From: Klebsiella michiganensis
GTDB lineage: Bacteria; Pseudomonadota; Gammaproteobacteria; Enterobacterales; Enterobacteriaceae
DNA length: 64,000 nt
Direction of reading: 5' to 3'
Assembly (NCBI RefSeq): GCF_002925905.1
Contig: NZ_PRDB01000001.1
Span: 62,001 to 126,000 of the forward strand
Part shown: positions 1 through 9,769 of the stretch, piece by piece
Layout of the letters: the number at the start of each line of letters is the position of its first letter
Position numbering within the stretch: the stretch's first letter is position 1
The notes under the pieces: model-generated
Database searches by the model: none
Seen by the model: the letters and a program-made list of their open reading frames with translations, nothing else
What the model was told of the DNA's origin: nothing
Made by a program: the position numbers and the translations under genes

Positions 1-800
1 TCATCGCCTGCGAGAACATGGTCCGCGGCACCACCCAGCTGAAGGGTCACGTTTTTAACGCCCTCGCCGAAGAAGACAAAGCCTGGGTTGAAGCCAACGT
101 CGGCTTCGTTGATTCCGCCGTTGACCGCATCGTTCCGCCGTCGGCTTCCGCCACTCACGATCCGCTGGAAGTCACCGTGGAAACCTTCAGCGAGTGGATT
201 GTCGATAAGACCCAGTTCAAAGGCGAACTGCCGAACATCCCAGGTATGGAATTAACCGATAACCTGATGGCATTTGTCGAACGTAAGCTATTCACCTTAA
301 ACACCGGACATGCTATAACCGCCTACCTCGGAAAACTGGCGGGTCATCAGACGATTCGCGACGCGATTCTTGATGAGCACATTCGCGCCGTGGTCAAAGG
401 CGCCATGGAAGAGAGCGGCGCGGTGCTGATCAAACGCTATGCCTTTGATGCGCAAAAGCACGCCACTTACATCCAGAAAATTATCGGTCGTTTTGAGAAC
501 CCGTATCTGAAGGATGACGTTGAGCGCGTTGGCCGCCAGCCGCTGCGCAAACTGAGCGCGGGCGACCGCTTAATTAAGCCGCTGCTCGGTACGCTGGAAT
601 ACGGCCTGCCGCACCGCAATCTGGTGAAAGGGATCGCCGCTGCCATGCACTTCCGCAGCGAAGAAGACCCGCAGGCGCAGGAACTGGCGGCGCTGATTGC
701 CGAGAAAGGCCCACAGGCCGCGCTGGCGCAGATTTCGGGTCTGGACGCAGCAAGCGAGGTGGTGGCGGAAGCCGTTAACGACTATAACGCCACCAAATGA
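1..800 (+). CDS. mtlD: Mannitol-1-phosphate 5-dehydrogenase (5' truncated by window edge)
   Basis: NAD-dependent enzyme that oxidises mannitol-1-phosphate to fructose-6-phosphate in the cytoplasm after PTS uptake of mannitol. The open frame enters the window in frame 3, and about 266 C-terminal residues of the roughly 382 expected are present; the N-terminal Rossmann NAD-binding part lies outside. The stretches [20 protein letters not shown] and [19 protein letters not shown] are near-identical to E. coli MtlD. The stop codon overlaps the next gene's ATG (ATGA), as expected for the mtlADR operon. The first in-window ATG at 18 is internal, not the start. Confidence 0.97.
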   Translation, partial: IACENMVRGTTQLKGHVFNALAEEDKAWVEANVGFVDSAVDRIVPPSASATHDPLEVTVETFSEWIVDKTQFKGELPNIPGMELTDNLMAFVERKLFTLNTGHAITAYLGKLAGHQTIRDAILDEHIRAVVKGAMEESGAVLIKRYAFDAQKHATYIQKIIGRFENPYLKDDVERVGRQPLRKLSAGDRLIKPLLGTLEYGLPHRNLVKGIAAAMHFRSEEDPQAQELAALIAEKGPQAALAQISGLDAASEVVAEAVNDYNATK

Positions 801-1393
801 GGCAAGACCTGGCGCGGTCCGAACCGCGCCCATTACTCATGTCAGATATGCAGGCAATAATGGAAGAAACACAGGCATTTGAAAACCGTGTGCTTGAACG
901 TCTGAATGCTGGCAAAACCGTAAGAAGCTTCCTGATCGCCACCGTTGAACTGCTGACGGAAGCGGTCAATATTCTGGTGCTTCAGGTATTCCGTAAAGAC
1001 GACTACGCGGTGAAATACGCAGTGGAGCCGTTGCTGGACGGCGACGGGCCGCTTGGCGACCTTTCTGTACGCCTGAAGCTGATTTACGGCCTTGGGGTGA
1101 TTAGCCGCGCCGAATATGAAGACGCTGAACTGCTGATGGCCCTGCGCGAAGAGCTGAATCACGACGGTAATGAGTATAGCTTTACCGACGATGAGATCCT
1201 CGGACCGTTTGGCGAGCTGCACTGCGTCGCCGCCCTGCCGCCCACGCCGCAATTTGATGAGAGCGATGCTGAACTGCTGGCAATGCAAAAGCTGCGCTAC
1301 CAGCAGGTCGTACGTTCCACAATGATGCTATCTCTGACCGAGCTGATTTCTAAAATCAGCTTAAAAAAAGCCTTTCAAAAATCAACGCTCTGA
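797..1393 (+). CDS. mtlR: Mannitol operon repressor
   Basis: MtlR-family repressor of mtlADR; 198 residues against 195 in E. coli. The central part, with [16 protein letters not shown] and [20 protein letters not shown], is nearly invariant in the family. The ATG at 797 overlaps the mtlD stop codon and gives an N terminus of the same length as E. coli MtlR; the ATG at 839 is an alternative that would remove 14 residues. MtlR lacks a classical helix-turn-helix and is thought to act through other partners. Its 3' end overlaps the convergent yibT by 12 bp, so the two stop regions share sequence. Confidence 0.95.
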   Translation: MRQDLARSEPRPLLMSDMQAIMEETQAFENRVLERLNAGKTVRSFLIATVELLTEAVNILVLQVFRKDDYAVKYAVEPLLDGDGPLGDLSVRLKLIYGLGVISRAEYEDAELLMALREELNHDGNEYSFTDDEILGPFGELHCVAALPPTPQFDESDAELLAMQKLRYQQVVRSTMMLSLTELISKISLKKAFQKSTL

Positions 1394-1606
1394 TTCTGGC
1401 TCTTGCTGGTCGCACGTCGGCCGATAAAGCTGACGATAATACTCAAGACGCCGCAGAAATAGCGCTTCTTTATCTGCCGGGATATCCGGCGGTATATGCT
1501 GCAAACGCGGAGATTTTTTTAGATATTCCATAAAAGCCTGACTTGAAGCCATAAAATCTACGGCTTTATCAATAATGCGCGGTACGCTGTCGCCTATTTT
1601 CGCCAT
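1382..1606 (-). CDS. yibT: Small conserved protein YibT
   Basis: A 74-residue protein of unknown function. It matches the E. coli YibT pattern: [15 protein letters not shown], then ASSQAF-EYLKK, then RLEYYR-LYRP near the C terminus. The ATG at 1606 is preceded on its strand by GGAGAG, a good ribosome binding site. The longer frame upstream of this start has no homology I recognise, so I reject it. It lies convergent to mtlR, overlapping 12 bp. It is found only in enterobacteria as far as I know. No catalytic motif is visible. Confidence 0.88.
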   Translation of the reverse strand: MAKIGDSVPRIIDKAVDFMASSQAFMEYLKKSPRLQHIPPDIPADKEALFLRRLEYYRQLYRPTCDQQEPESER

Positions 1607-1881
1607 CACGCTCTCCTCTTTTGGGGGAATGATCCTATTAAGGATTAGCCAAAAACAGGGTTTCAGATGAGGAAAACGTGCTGAATGGCCGTCAGGCTTC
1701 ACAGAAATGAATATTCGCCAACTCTGGATTAAAATAATTTTTATGTTCAATAAGTTATAATATGCCGCTGCGGTTGTTATGAGCAAAAAACGGCGACGTT
1801 TTGATAAATAACTACCCACAACCCAAGCGACAGCACATACTATAGTCTGATAACGCCCCTTTCTTAATAGATTAAGCCACC

Positions 1882-2244
1882 ATGAAAGAAGTCGAAAAAA
1901 ACGAAATTAAACGTCTGAGCGATCGTCTCGACGCTATCCACCACCAGCAGGCCGACCTGTCCCTGGTCGACGCCGCAGAAAAATACGCCGAGCTGGAAAA
2001 AGAGAAAGCCACCATTGAGACGGAACTCGTTCGCCTGCGTGAGGTTCAGGGCCAGAAGCTGAGCAAAGAAGCGCAAAAGCTGATGAGCATGCCGCATCGC
2101 CGCGCCATCACCAAAAAAGAGCAGGCCGATATGGGTAAGCTCAAGAAAAGCGTACGCGGTCTGGTTGTTGTCCACCCGATGACCGCGCTGGGCCGCGAAA
2201 TGGGCCTTAAAGAGATGACCGGCTTCGCCAAAACCGCGTTCTGA
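1882..2244 (+). CDS. yibL: YibL family ribosome-associated protein
   Basis: Small basic protein of 120 residues. The first half is a charged, probably coiled-coil region (about residues 5-65, with heptad-like Leu/Ile spacing). The second half is conserved ([18 protein letters not shown], then [12 protein letters not shown]). In E. coli YibL is reported to cofractionate with ribosomal subunits; its role is unknown. It stands alone: the 275 bp upstream hold an AT-rich stretch at about 1720-1880 that probably contains its promoter, and REP elements follow. The ATG at 1882 is the only sensible start. Confidence 0.9.
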   Translation: MKEVEKNEIKRLSDRLDAIHHQQADLSLVDAAEKYAELEKEKATIETELVRLREVQGQKLSKEAQKLMSMPHRRAITKKEQADMGKLKKSVRGLVVVHPMTALGREMGLKEMTGFAKTAF

Positions 2245-2257
2245 TATCTTCATCCCG

Positions 2258-2352
2258 TGAATCTCCCGGCTCGCGCTACGCTTAGCCGGGCTACGGGTTC
2301 ACAGCCCTCTGCGAGAGGGTAGCCCGGACAGATGCGCAGCATCGCCTCCGGG
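2258..2352. repeat. REP/BIME-type palindromic repeat pair
   Basis: Two inverted palindromic units downstream of yibL: one reads cccggctcgcgctacgctta then gccgggctac, the other gtagcccggacagatgcgca then gcatcgcctccggg. The same two unit types recur at 6867-6957, 32040-32126, 53757-53840, 56063-56168 and, massively, at 60403-61340. Such elements typically protect upstream mRNA 3' ends and can bind gyrase or IHF. Confidence 0.85.
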
Positions 2353-2382
2353 ACAGGCTCTGTTTCAAACGTCATTCCCCAC

Positions 2383-2400
2383 TAATTGGCCCTACCAATG
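2383..2400. promoter_or_regulatory. Upstream LldR-type operator of lldPRD
   Basis: The sequence taattggccctaccaatg is an imperfect inverted repeat (ATTGGNNNNACCAAT) of the FadR/LldR operator type. It lies 197 bp upstream of the lldP start. A matching site lies at 2508-2527, 125 bp downstream. Known LldR regulation in E. coli uses two such operators flanking the promoter, one of them downstream of the transcription start, so the pair fits lactate-responsive control with DNA looping. Confidence 0.75.
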
Positions 2401-2507
2401 TTTTCTTAAATCGTCCAATGGTTCACATATCCATCATTTTTCGTCACAGACATATTGCTCATCAATAACATTTGATTAACCATTCGTTGTCGTTAATCCT
2501 ACAATCG

Positions 2508-2527
2508 CAATTTGGCTGGGCCAATTT
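2508..2527. promoter_or_regulatory. Downstream LldR-type operator of lldPRD
   Basis: The sequence caatttggctgggccaattt is an inverted repeat (AATTTGG/CCAATT) and the partner of the site at 2383-2400. It lies about 70 bp upstream of the lldP ATG, probably just downstream of the transcription start. The region between the two sites (2401-2507) is AT-rich and must contain the lldP promoter; I cannot assign the -35 and -10 boxes with confidence. The stretch 2245-2596 otherwise holds only the REP pair. Confidence 0.72.
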
Positions 2528-2596
2528 TACAAATGATGTGACCTGCTAAGAGCGCAAGACTCAGCACGACATCATAACGGCCCGATGGAGACCTGC

Positions 2597-4252
2597 ATGA
2601 ACCTCTGGCAACAAAATTACGATCCGGCCGGCAACATCTGGCTATCGAGTCTTATCGCATCGCTACCGATTCTGTTTTTCTTTTTTGCCCTGATAAAGCT
2701 CAAGCTGAAAGGGTACGTTGCCGCGACCTGGACCGTGCTCATTGCGCTCTCCGTCGCTCTGCTGTTCTACAAAATGCCGGTTGACCACGCGCTGGCCTCC
2801 GTCATCTACGGCTTCTTCTACGGCCTGTGGCCAATCGCATGGATTATTATCGCTGCGGTCTTCGTCTATAAAATCTCGGTGAAAACCGGGCAGTTCGACA
2901 TTATCCGCTCATCGATTTTGTCGATCACCCCGGATCAGCGTCTGCAAATGCTGATTGTCGGTTTCTCCTTCGGCGCGTTCCTCGAAGGGGCCGCCGGTTT
3001 TGGCGCGCCGGTCGCCATCACCGCAGCGCTGCTGGTGGGGCTCGGCTTTAACCCGCTGTATGCGGCGGGCCTGTGTCTGATCGTTAACACCGCGCCGGTC
3101 GCGTTTGGCGCGATGGGCATTCCGATTCTGGTCGCCGGACAGGTGACGGGCCTCGACAGCTTCGAAATCGGCCAGATGGTTGGCCGTCAGCTGCCGTTCC
3201 TGACCATCATCGTCCTGTTCTGGATCATGGCGATTATGGACGGCTGGCGCGGTATTAAAGAGACCTGGCCTGCGGTCATGGTCGCCGGCGGCTCCTTTGC
3301 TATCGCTCAGTACCTCAGCTCTAACTTCCTCGGCCCGGAGCTGCCGGACATTATCTCTTCGCTGGTATCGCTGGTCTGTCTGACGCTGTTCCTCAAACGC
3401 TGGCAGCCGGTACGCATCTTCCGCTTCGGCGATATGGGCGCATCGCAGGTCGATATGAACCTGGCCCGCACGCATTACACGCCGGGACAGGTGATTCGCG
3501 CCTGGTCGCCGTTCCTGTTTCTGACCGCGACGGTGACCCTGTGGAGCGTGCCGCCGTTCAAAGCGCTCTTCGCCCCCGGCGGCGCACTGTACGATTTTGT
3601 GATTAATATTTCCGTGCCGTTCCTCGACAAAATGGTGGCCCGCATGCCGCCGGTGGTCAACGAAGCCACGCCGTACGCCGCGGTCTATAAGTTTGACTGG
3701 CTCTCCGCCACCGGCACCGCCATCCTGTTCGCCGCGCTGCTTTCCATCGTCTGGCTGCGCATGAAGCCAAAAGACGCGATCTCGACCTTTGGCAGCACGC
3801 TGAAAGAGCTGGCGCTGCCGATTTACTCCATCGGCATGGTGCTGGCGTTCGCCTTTATTTCCAACTATTCCGGTCTATCCTCAACGCTGGCGCTTGCGCT
3901 GGCGCACACCGGTCATGCATTTACCTTCTTCTCGCCGTTCCTCGGCTGGCTGGGGGTATTTCTGACCGGTTCGGATACCTCGTCTAACGCGCTCTTTGCC
4001 GCGCTGCAGGCTACGGCGGCCCAGCAGATTGGCGTCTCCGATATCCTGCTGGTCGCAGCGAACACCACCGGCGGCGTGACCGGGAAAATGATCTCTCCGC
4101 AGTCTATCGCCATCGCCTGTGCGGCGGTCGGTCTGGTAGGTAAGGAGTCCGATCTGTTCCGTTTTACCGTCAAACACAGCCTGATTTTCACCTGTATGGT
4201 CGGCGTTATCACCACGCTGCAGGCGTATGTCTTAACCTGGATGATCCCGTGA
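2597..4252 (+). CDS. lldP: L-lactate permease
   Basis: Inner-membrane lactate:proton symporter of the LctP family (551 residues, usual length). The protein is almost wholly hydrophobic with a dozen or more predicted transmembrane segments, and has the family hallmarks [20 protein letters not shown] (about 137-156) and [16 protein letters not shown] (about 455-470). The ATG at 2597 gives [18 protein letters not shown], the same start as E. coli; an upstream ATG at 2585 would add four residues. First gene of lldPRD; its TGA overlaps the GTG start of lldR by four bases. It imports L-lactate (also D-lactate and glycolate) for oxidation by LldD. Confidence 0.97.
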   Translation: MNLWQQNYDPAGNIWLSSLIASLPILFFFFALIKLKLKGYVAATWTVLIALSVALLFYKMPVDHALASVIYGFFYGLWPIAWIIIAAVFVYKISVKTGQFDIIRSSILSITPDQRLQMLIVGFSFGAFLEGAAGFGAPVAITAALLVGLGFNPLYAAGLCLIVNTAPVAFGAMGIPILVAGQVTGLDSFEIGQMVGRQLPFLTIIVLFWIMAIMDGWRGIKETWPAVMVAGGSFAIAQYLSSNFLGPELPDIISSLVSLVCLTLFLKRWQPVRIFRFGDMGASQVDMNLARTHYTPGQVIRAWSPFLFLTATVTLWSVPPFKALFAPGGALYDFVINISVPFLDKMVARMPPVVNEATPYAAVYKFDWLSATGTAILFAALLSIVWLRMKPKDAISTFGSTLKELALPIYSIGMVLAFAFISNYSGLSSTLALALAHTGHAFTFFSPFLGWLGVFLTGSDTSSNALFAALQATAAQQIGVSDILLVAANTTGGVTGKMISPQSIAIACAAVGLVGKESDLFRFTVKHSLIFTCMVGVITTLQAYVLTWMIP

Positions 4253-5022
4253 TAGTGATGCCAAAACGCCTTGCCGACGACGTCGCCCGTCGCGTGCGGG
4301 CGCTGATTGAAGAACAAAAGCTGGAGGCGGGCATGCGATTGCCCGCCGAACGTCAGCTGGCGGCGCAGCTGGGCGTATCGCGCAATTCGCTGCGCGAAGC
4401 GCTGGCGATGCTGGTCAACGAAGGGGTGCTGCTCAGCCGTCGCGGCGGCGGCACCTTTGTGCGCTGGCAGCACGAAGCGTGGTCGGAGCAAAACATCGTT
4501 CAACCGCTGAAGACGCTGCTCTCCGACGACCCCGATTACAGCTTTGACATCCTCGAAGCCCGTCACGCCATCGAAGCCAGTACCGCCTGGCATGCGGCGA
4601 TGCGGGCAACCGATGCCGAAAAAGAGAAAATCCGCCTCTGCTTTGAAGCCACCCAAAGCGAAGACCCTGACCTGGCCTCGCAGGCCGATGTCCGCTTCCA
4701 TCTGGCGATCGCCGAAGCGTCGCACAACGTGGTGCTGCTGCAAACCATGCGCGGTTTTTTTGACCTTTTACAGTCCTCAGTCAAGGAGAGCCGCCAGCGG
4801 ATGTATCTCGTCCCGCCGGTCTTCGCTCGCCTGACCGAACAGCACCAGGCGGTCATGGAGGCGATTATCGCCGGTGACCCGGAAGGTGCCAGACAGGCGA
4901 TGATGGCCCATTTGGGCTTTGTTCACGCCACCATCAAACGCTTTGATGAAGACCAGGCCCGCCAGGCGCGAATTACCCGCCTGCCCGGTGACCATAACGA
5001 AAATTCCAGGGAGAACTTGTGA
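4249..5022 (+). CDS. lldR: L-lactate-responsive GntR-family regulator
   Basis: FadR-subfamily GntR regulator, 257 residues. The N-terminal winged helix-turn-helix is seen at about 10-75 ([20 protein letters not shown], then [15 protein letters not shown]). The C-terminal all-helical FCD ligand-binding domain follows ([15 protein letters not shown], then [14 protein letters not shown] with the metal-type D-x3-H). The GTG at 4249 overlaps the lldP stop and matches the E. coli start (MIV-P-RL). It represses lldPRD without lactate through the two operators upstream of lldP, and is translationally linked to both neighbours (TGATG to lldD). Confidence 0.96.
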   Translation: MIVMPKRLADDVARRVRALIEEQKLEAGMRLPAERQLAAQLGVSRNSLREALAMLVNEGVLLSRRGGGTFVRWQHEAWSEQNIVQPLKTLLSDDPDYSFDILEARHAIEASTAWHAAMRATDAEKEKIRLCFEATQSEDPDLASQADVRFHLAIAEASHNVVLLQTMRGFFDLLQSSVKESRQRMYLVPPVFARLTEQHQAVMEAIIAGDPEGARQAMMAHLGFVHATIKRFDEDQARQARITRLPGDHNENSRENL

Positions 5023-6257
5023 TGATTATTTCCGCCGCCAGCGACTACCGCGCCGCCGCACAGCGTATCCTGCCACCGTTCCTGTTCCACTATATCGACG
5101 GCGGCGCTTACGCCGAGCACACCCTGCGCCGCAACGTTGAGGACCTGTCCGACGTCGCGCTCCGCCAGCGCATTCTGCGCAATATGTCGGACCTGAGCCT
5201 GGAAACCACCTTATTCAACGAGAAGCTGGCGATGCCAACGGCGCTGGCGCCGGTTGGGCTGTGTGGGATGTACGCCCGCCGCGGTGAAGTGCAGGCCGCC
5301 GGCGCGGCGGATGAAAAAGGTATTCCGTTTACCCTCTCTACCGTTTCCGTCTGCCCGATTGAAGAGGTCGCCCCGACCATTAAGCGCCCGATGTGGTTCC
5401 AGCTGTACGTCCTGCGCGACCGCGGTTTTATGCGCAATGCGCTGGAGCGGGCGAAGGCGGCGGGCTGTTCAACGCTGGTCTTTACCGTCGATATGCCGAC
5501 CCCCGGCGCGCGCTATCGCGATGCTCACTCCGGGATGAGCGGCCCGAACGCGGCAATGCGCCGCTACTGGCAGGCGGTGACCCATCCGCAGTGGGCATGG
5601 GACGTCGGGTTAAACGGCCGTCCGCACGATTTGGGCAACATCTCCGCCTACCTCGGCAAGCCGACCGGTCTGGAGGATTATATCGGCTGGCTGGCGAATA
5701 ACTTCGATCCTTCGATTTCCTGGAAAGACCTTGAGTGGATCCGCGACTTTTGGGACGGCCCGATGGTGATCAAGGGGATCCTCGATCCGGAAGACGCCCG
5801 CGATGCGGTGCGCTTCGGCGCTGACGGGATCGTGGTTTCCAACCACGGCGGCCGCCAGCTCGACGGCGTGCTCTCTTCCGCTCGCGCTCTGCCCGCGATT
5901 GCCGACGCGGTTAAAGGCGATATTACAATTCTTGCCGACAGCGGTATTCGCAACGGCCTTGATGTGGTGCGGATGATTGCCCTCGGCGCCGATAGCGTGC
6001 TGCTGGGCCGCGCTTATCTGTATGCGCTGGCCACCCACGGCAAACAGGGCGTCGCCAATCTGCTGAACCTGATAGAGAAAGAGATGAAGGTGGCGATGAC
6101 GCTGACCGGCGCGAAAACCATCGGCGAAATCAGCCGTGAATCTTTAGTCCAGAACGCCGATGCGCTGCGGACCTTTGATGCGATCAAAGCGGGAAACGCG
6201 GCGGTTATCCCTGACCCTCTCCCACAGGGAGAGGGAACCGTCCGGCAGGCGGGTTAA
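5022..6257 (+). CDS. lldD: L-lactate dehydrogenase (FMN, quinone-linked) with C-terminal extension
   Basis: FMN-dependent L-lactate dehydrogenase of the glycolate oxidase family, peripheral on the inner membrane, passing electrons to quinone. Catalytic motif [10 protein letters not shown] at about residue 274 includes the active His and Arg; [20 protein letters not shown] is the FMN phosphate region. It is 411 residues against 396 in E. coli: after the usual end (AGNAA) the frame continues for 17 residues into a palindromic repeat (ccctctcccacagggagagg), giving a low-complexity tail. The ATG at 5022 overlaps the lldR stop. Confidence 0.96.
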   Translation: MIISAASDYRAAAQRILPPFLFHYIDGGAYAEHTLRRNVEDLSDVALRQRILRNMSDLSLETTLFNEKLAMPTALAPVGLCGMYARRGEVQAAGAADEKGIPFTLSTVSVCPIEEVAPTIKRPMWFQLYVLRDRGFMRNALERAKAAGCSTLVFTVDMPTPGARYRDAHSGMSGPNAAMRRYWQAVTHPQWAWDVGLNGRPHDLGNISAYLGKPTGLEDYIGWLANNFDPSISWKDLEWIRDFWDGPMVIKGILDPEDARDAVRFGADGIVVSNHGGRQLDGVLSSARALPAIADAVKGDITILADSGIRNGLDVVRMIALGADSVLLGRAYLYALATHGKQGVANLLNLIEKEMKVAMTLTGAKTIGEISRESLVQNADALRTFDAIKAGNAAVIPDPLPQGEGTVRQAG

Positions 6258-6336
6258 CGTCCTCATCAGGCCATCCGGCTCACAGGCCGGCGCCGGTTTT
6301 CTCCCGCCCCCTTTTCGGGAGAGGGGCGGGATGAGG
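6212..6336. repeat. Palindromic repeat cluster fused to the lldD 3' end
   Basis: Contains the hairpin ccctctcccacagggagagg (6214-6233), a GC-rich ccggctcacaggccggcgcc segment, and cccgcccccttttcggga with its partner ag-rich arm at 6303-6332. The first hairpin is translated as part of lldD. These resemble dispersed enterobacterial intergenic repeats; the last hairpin could also act as a terminator for lldPRD although no T-run follows. Confidence 0.6.
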
Positions 6337-6383
6337 GTTAACCAAATATCTGCTATCCTGCCCCCCGCAATTAAGGGGGCAGC

Positions 6384-6857
6384 ATGCTTAACATCGTCTT
6401 ATTCGAACCAGAAATCCCGCCAAATACCGGGAATATCATCCGCCTGTGCGCCAACACCGGCTTCAATCTGCATATTATCGAACCCATGGGTTTTGCCTGG
6501 GACGATAAGCGTCTTCGCCGCGCAGGTCTGGATTACCACGAGTTTGCCGCCGTCCAGCGCCATGGTGATTACGCCGCCTTTATTGAAAGCGCAAAGCCGC
6601 AGCGCCTGTTCGCCCTGACGACCAAAGGCACGCCGGCGCACAGCGCGGTAAGCTATCAGGACGGCGATTTTCTGCTGTTTGGCCCGGAAACCCGCGGACT
6701 GCCGGGCAGCATTCTTGATGCTCTGCCGGCAGAACAAAAAATCCGTATTCCGATGATGCCGGACAGCCGCAGCATGAACCTGTCAAATGCGGTGTCGGTG
6801 GTGGTCTATGAAGCCTGGCGCCAGCTGGGCTATCCCGGCGCGGTGCTGCGCAGCTGA
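6384..6857 (+). CDS. trmL: tRNA (cytidine/uridine-2'-O-)-methyltransferase TrmL
   Basis: SPOUT-class methyltransferase (157 residues, as in E. coli) that 2'-O-methylates wobble position 34 of tRNA-Leu isoacceptors using S-adenosylmethionine. The conserved SPOUT motifs are present: [13 protein letters not shown] near the N terminus (about 14-26), [10 protein letters not shown] (about 97-106), and [20 protein letters not shown] (about 131-150), which form the trefoil-knot cofactor site. A GGGGG ribosome binding site precedes the ATG. It forms its own short transcription unit between the lldD repeat cluster and a REP pair, convergent with cysE. Confidence 0.95.
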   Translation: MLNIVLFEPEIPPNTGNIIRLCANTGFNLHIIEPMGFAWDDKRLRRAGLDYHEFAAVQRHGDYAAFIESAKPQRLFALTTKGTPAHSAVSYQDGDFLLFGPETRGLPGSILDALPAEQKIRIPMMPDSRSMNLSNAVSVVVYEAWRQLGYPGAVLRS

Positions 6858-6866
6858 GCTCGCTTT

Positions 6867-6957
6867 CTCCCGGAGGCGGCGCGTAGCGCCTGTCCGGGCT
6901 ACCAGACAGCGCTCGGTTTTGTAGCCCGGACAGATGCGCAGCATCGCCTCCGGGAAA
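6867..6957. repeat. REP/BIME-type palindromic pair between trmL and cysE
   Basis: Two head-to-head REP-like units: cccggaggcggcgcgtagcg then cctgtccgggctac, and gtagcccggacagatgcgca then gcatcgcctccggg. It sits between two convergent genes and ends four bases before the cysE stop, so it probably stabilises the 3' ends of both messages. Confidence 0.85.
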
Positions 6958-6961
6958 TCAA

Positions 6962-7783
6962 TCAAATACCGTCGCCGTACTCGAAGGTATGGTGTATGCC
7001 GTTAAAGTGCTGATCCATATCCATCGCGGGCTTATCGCTCTCCGGCTTGCCCACGATGCGGGCGGGAACGCCTGCGGCGGTAGTATGCGGCGGCACCGGC
7101 TGTAGCACCACCGAACCCGCGCCGATTTTTGCCCCGCGCCCGACTTCGATATTGCCGAGGATTTTCGCCCCGGCGCCAATCATCACCCCTTCGCGAATTT
7201 TCGGATGACGATCGCCGCTGGTTTTACCGGTACCGCCCAGGGTCACGGATTGCAGAATCGATACGTCGTCTTCAATCACCGCCGTTTCGCCGACGACGAT
7301 GCCGGTGGCGTGGTCCAGCATGATCCCGCGGCCAATCTTCGCCGCCGGGTGGATATCCACCTGGAACGATACGGAAACCTGATTTTGCAGGAAGATCGCC
7401 AGCGCCCGACGCCCCTGATTCCACAGCCAGTGGCCGATACGATAGGCCTGCAGCGCGTGGAATCCTTTCAGATAGAGCAGCGGGGTGGAGTATTTATCCA
7501 CCGCCGGGTCGCGCGTTCGCACCGCCTGAATATCGCAGGCGGCGGAGGCAATCATTTCCGGGTCGGCGGCGTAGGCCTCTTCCACCACTTCACGAATCGC
7601 GATGGCGGGCATGATCGGAGAAGCCAGTTTATTCGCCAGCATATAGCTCAGGGCGCTGCCGAGATTTTCGTGCTTGAGTAGCGTGGCGTGGTAAAAACTG
7701 GCGAGCATTGGCTCACAGTCAGCTAAAGCCCGAGCTTCGGCTTTAATATTATTCCAGACGATATACAGTTCTTCACACGGCAT
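6962..7783 (-). CDS. cysE: Serine O-acetyltransferase
   Basis: Transfers acetyl from acetyl-CoA to L-serine, the first step of cysteine synthesis; feedback inhibited by cysteine and partner of CysK. The protein is 273 residues, the usual length. An N-terminal helical domain (1-140) precedes a left-handed beta-helix of hexapeptide repeats with the catalytic segment DHATGIVVGETAVIEDDV at about 157-174 and GAGAKILGNIEVGRGAKIGAGS. The C-terminal tail, needed for CysK binding, ends DGI as in E. coli. It is the last gene of the leftward yibN-grxC-secB-gpsA-cysE series, 80 bp after gpsA. Confidence 0.97.
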   Translation of the reverse strand: MPCEELYIVWNNIKAEARALADCEPMLASFYHATLLKHENLGSALSYMLANKLASPIMPAIAIREVVEEAYAADPEMIASAACDIQAVRTRDPAVDKYSTPLLYLKGFHALQAYRIGHWLWNQGRRALAIFLQNQVSVSFQVDIHPAAKIGRGIMLDHATGIVVGETAVIEDDVSILQSVTLGGTGKTSGDRHPKIREGVMIGAGAKILGNIEVGRGAKIGAGSVVLQPVPPHTTAAGVPARIVGKPESDKPAMDMDQHFNGIHHTFEYGDGI

Positions 7784-7863
7784 TGCTGACTCCAGACGAT
7801 ATAATAATGACCGGCCAGTTCTTTGCTGGCCGGGTCATTCAGGTGATCCAGGTTCCATCGCAG

Positions 7864-8880
7864 TTAGTTGCTACGCTCGTCCTTGCGTGCACGACCTAAT
7901 AAGGTCAATGCTGCCTCGCGCGCAATTTTTCCGCAATACAATACCTGATAAATTTCCTCGGTTATTGGCATTTCGACGCCTAAACGCTGCGCCAGAACGC
8001 GAACCTCTTTGGTATTGCGATAGCCTTCAACCACCTGGCCAATCTTCTCCTGCGCGCTTTGCACATCCATGCCCTGACCGAGCATCATGCCGAAGCGGCG
8101 GTTACGCGACTGGTTATCGGTGCAGGTGAGCACCAGATCGCCTAAGCCCGCCATCCCCATAAAGGTCTCCGGATCGGCGCCCAGGGCCTCCCCGAGGCGC
8201 GACATCTCAACCAGCCCGCGGGTAATCAGCGCGGTACGCGCGTTGGCGCCAAAGCCGATGCCGTCAGACATGCCGGCGCCGATAGCGATGACGTTTTTCA
8301 CCGCCCCGCCGAGCTGCACGCCGATAAAGTCCGGGTTGATATAGACGCGGAAGCTCTTGCCGCAGTGCAGCAGGCTTTGCAAATCGTCAGCGAACTGCGG
8401 ATCCGTCGACGCCAGCGAGATCGCCGTCGGCAGGCCTGCCGCCAGCTCTTTCGCGAAGGTCGGGCCGGAAATCACCGCCAGGGGGATAGCGTCGCCCAGC
8501 GCTTCACGGGCCACGTCCTGCAGCAGGCGCCCGGTTTCCGCTTCCAGACCTTTCGTCGCCCACACCAGGCGAGCGTCGGGGCGCATCAGCGGTTTAATCT
8601 GCCGCAGCACCTGGCCGAAAACGTGGCTCGGCACGACGACGAGGATATCGCGGCTGGCCGCCAGCGCGGTCGCCAGATCGCTTTCCAGATGCAGCGTGTC
8701 AGGGAAAGGAACGTCAGGAAGAAATGCGGCGTTGCAGCGGTCGTGCTGCAGCGTCGCAATATGTTTCGGGTCATGGCCCCACAGCACAACGTGGTGGCCA
8801 TTTCTTGCCAGGGTGATGGCAAGAGCGGTGCCGTAAGAGCCGGCACCGATCACAGTCATTGCAGCGTTAAGCGCGTTCAT
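7864..8880 (-). CDS. gpsA: Glycerol-3-phosphate dehydrogenase [NAD(P)+]
   Basis: Cytoplasmic enzyme that reduces dihydroxyacetone phosphate to sn-glycerol-3-phosphate for phospholipid synthesis. It has 338 residues. The N-terminal dinucleotide fold has [12 protein letters not shown] at about 10-21; the catalytic Lys lies in [19 protein letters not shown] at about 190-208, and the C-terminal helical domain has LGDLVLTCT. Its ATG overlaps the secB stop (position 8880), a coupling also seen in E. coli. The glpFKX and tpiA genes later in the window act on the same glycerol-3-phosphate/DHAP node in the catabolic direction. Confidence 0.97.
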   Translation of the reverse strand: MNALNAAMTVIGAGSYGTALAITLARNGHHVVLWGHDPKHIATLQHDRCNAAFLPDVPFPDTLHLESDLATALAASRDILVVVPSHVFGQVLRQIKPLMRPDARLVWATKGLEAETGRLLQDVAREALGDAIPLAVISGPTFAKELAAGLPTAISLASTDPQFADDLQSLLHCGKSFRVYINPDFIGVQLGGAVKNVIAIGAGMSDGIGFGANARTALITRGLVEMSRLGEALGADPETFMGMAGLGDLVLTCTDNQSRNRRFGMMLGQGMDVQSAQEKIGQVVEGYRNTKEVRVLAQRLGVEMPITEEIYQVLYCGKIAREAALTLLGRARKDERSN

Positions 8881-9347
8881 CAGGCATCCTGATGTTGTTC
8901 AGCACCTTCGCCAGCCTGCTGCTGCAGATAGTTCATAAACAGCGCATCGAAGTTCACTGGCGCAAGGTTCAGTTGCGGGAAGGTGCCGCGAGAAACCAGG
9001 CTGGTGATGCACTCACGCGCGTACGGGAACAGAATGTTCGGGCAGTATGCGCCGAGGCAGTGCGCCATCTGGGTGCCGTCGATGCCTTCGATGGAGAAAA
9101 TACCGCCCTGCTGTACTTCGCACAGGAATGCGGTTTCTTCGCCCAGAGAGGCGGTTACGGTCACGCGCAGCACCACTTCATACACGCCTTCAGCCAGCTG
9201 GCTGGAAGCGGTATCCAGATCAAGTTTAACTTCCGGCTGCCAATCTTTCTGGAAAACTTGCGGCGCGTTCGGCGCTTCAAAAGAAATATCTTTGGTGTAG
9301 ATGCGCTGAATCTGGAAAGTCATTTCGGTGCTGTTTTGTTCTGACAT
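8880..9347 (-). CDS. secB: Protein-export chaperone SecB
   Basis: Homotetrameric cytoplasmic chaperone that holds precursor proteins unfolded and passes them to SecA. The sequence is 155 residues, with the family start region ([19 protein letters not shown]), the SecA-contact acidic strand [20 protein letters not shown], and the conserved [20 protein letters not shown]. The acidic glutamine-rich C-terminal tail (EGAEQHQDA) is typical. It lies between grxC (59 bp upstream) and gpsA (one-base overlap) in the leftward cluster. Confidence 0.97.
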   Translation of the reverse strand: MSEQNSTEMTFQIQRIYTKDISFEAPNAPQVFQKDWQPEVKLDLDTASSQLAEGVYEVVLRVTVTASLGEETAFLCEVQQGGIFSIEGIDGTQMAHCLGAYCPNILFPYARECITSLVSRGTFPQLNLAPVNFDALFMNYLQQQAGEGAEQHQDA

Positions 9348-9406
9348 AGTAAAACCCTTTCGTGTTGTCCTTAAGTACGCCCGTCCAATGGGGATGAGCG
9401 CAAAAA

Positions 9407-9658
9407 TTAGCGCAGGAGGGGATCGAGTCCACCACGTGAATCAAGCGCGTACAAGTCGTCACAGCCGCCAATGTGCTGCGCATCAATAAAAATCTGCGGA
9501 ACCGTCGTTCGACCGCTGCGCTGAATCATCTCTTCACGCTTCGCAGCATCGCCATCGATAGGCAACTCGTTGAACGTCACGCCCTTGCTGTTCAGCAGCG
9601 CTTTTGCACGTACGCAGAACGGGCAGGTCGCTTTGGTATAGATATCAATATTGGCCAT
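9407..9658 (-). CDS. grxC: Glutaredoxin 3
   Basis: Dithiol glutaredoxin of 83 residues that reduces disulphides at the expense of glutathione. The CPFC active site is at residues 12-15, followed by the glutathione-binding [20 protein letters not shown] (about 51-70) with the cis-proline. It is the second gene of the leftward yibN-grxC-secB-gpsA-cysE cluster. GGAG lies in front of the ATG. Length and layout are as in E. coli GrxC. Confidence 0.96.
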   Translation of the reverse strand: MANIDIYTKATCPFCVRAKALLNSKGVTFNELPIDGDAAKREEMIQRSGRTTVPQIFIDAQHIGGCDDLYALDSRGGLDPLLR

Positions 9659-9769
9659 GACTTCACTCCTGTTTTTACCCCCGAGAGTTTTACGCCGCAG
9701 GCGTTGTTTTCCCGCTGACGAATAGCCGCCGCAGGGAAAACCGCGCTACGCCATAAAGACGCGGGTAAA

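Noticed and set aside
1607-1819. Upstream extension of yibT
   Set aside because: It is AT-rich, contains no conserved sequence and runs through the likely yibT and yibL promoter area; the ATG at 1606 has a proper ribosome binding site.
2909-3475. Long antisense frames within lldP and similar frames opposite gpmM, kbl, hldD, waaA, gltS and others
   Set aside because: They are shadows of GC-rich coding sequence, lack ribosome binding sites, and lie wholly inside well-identified genes.
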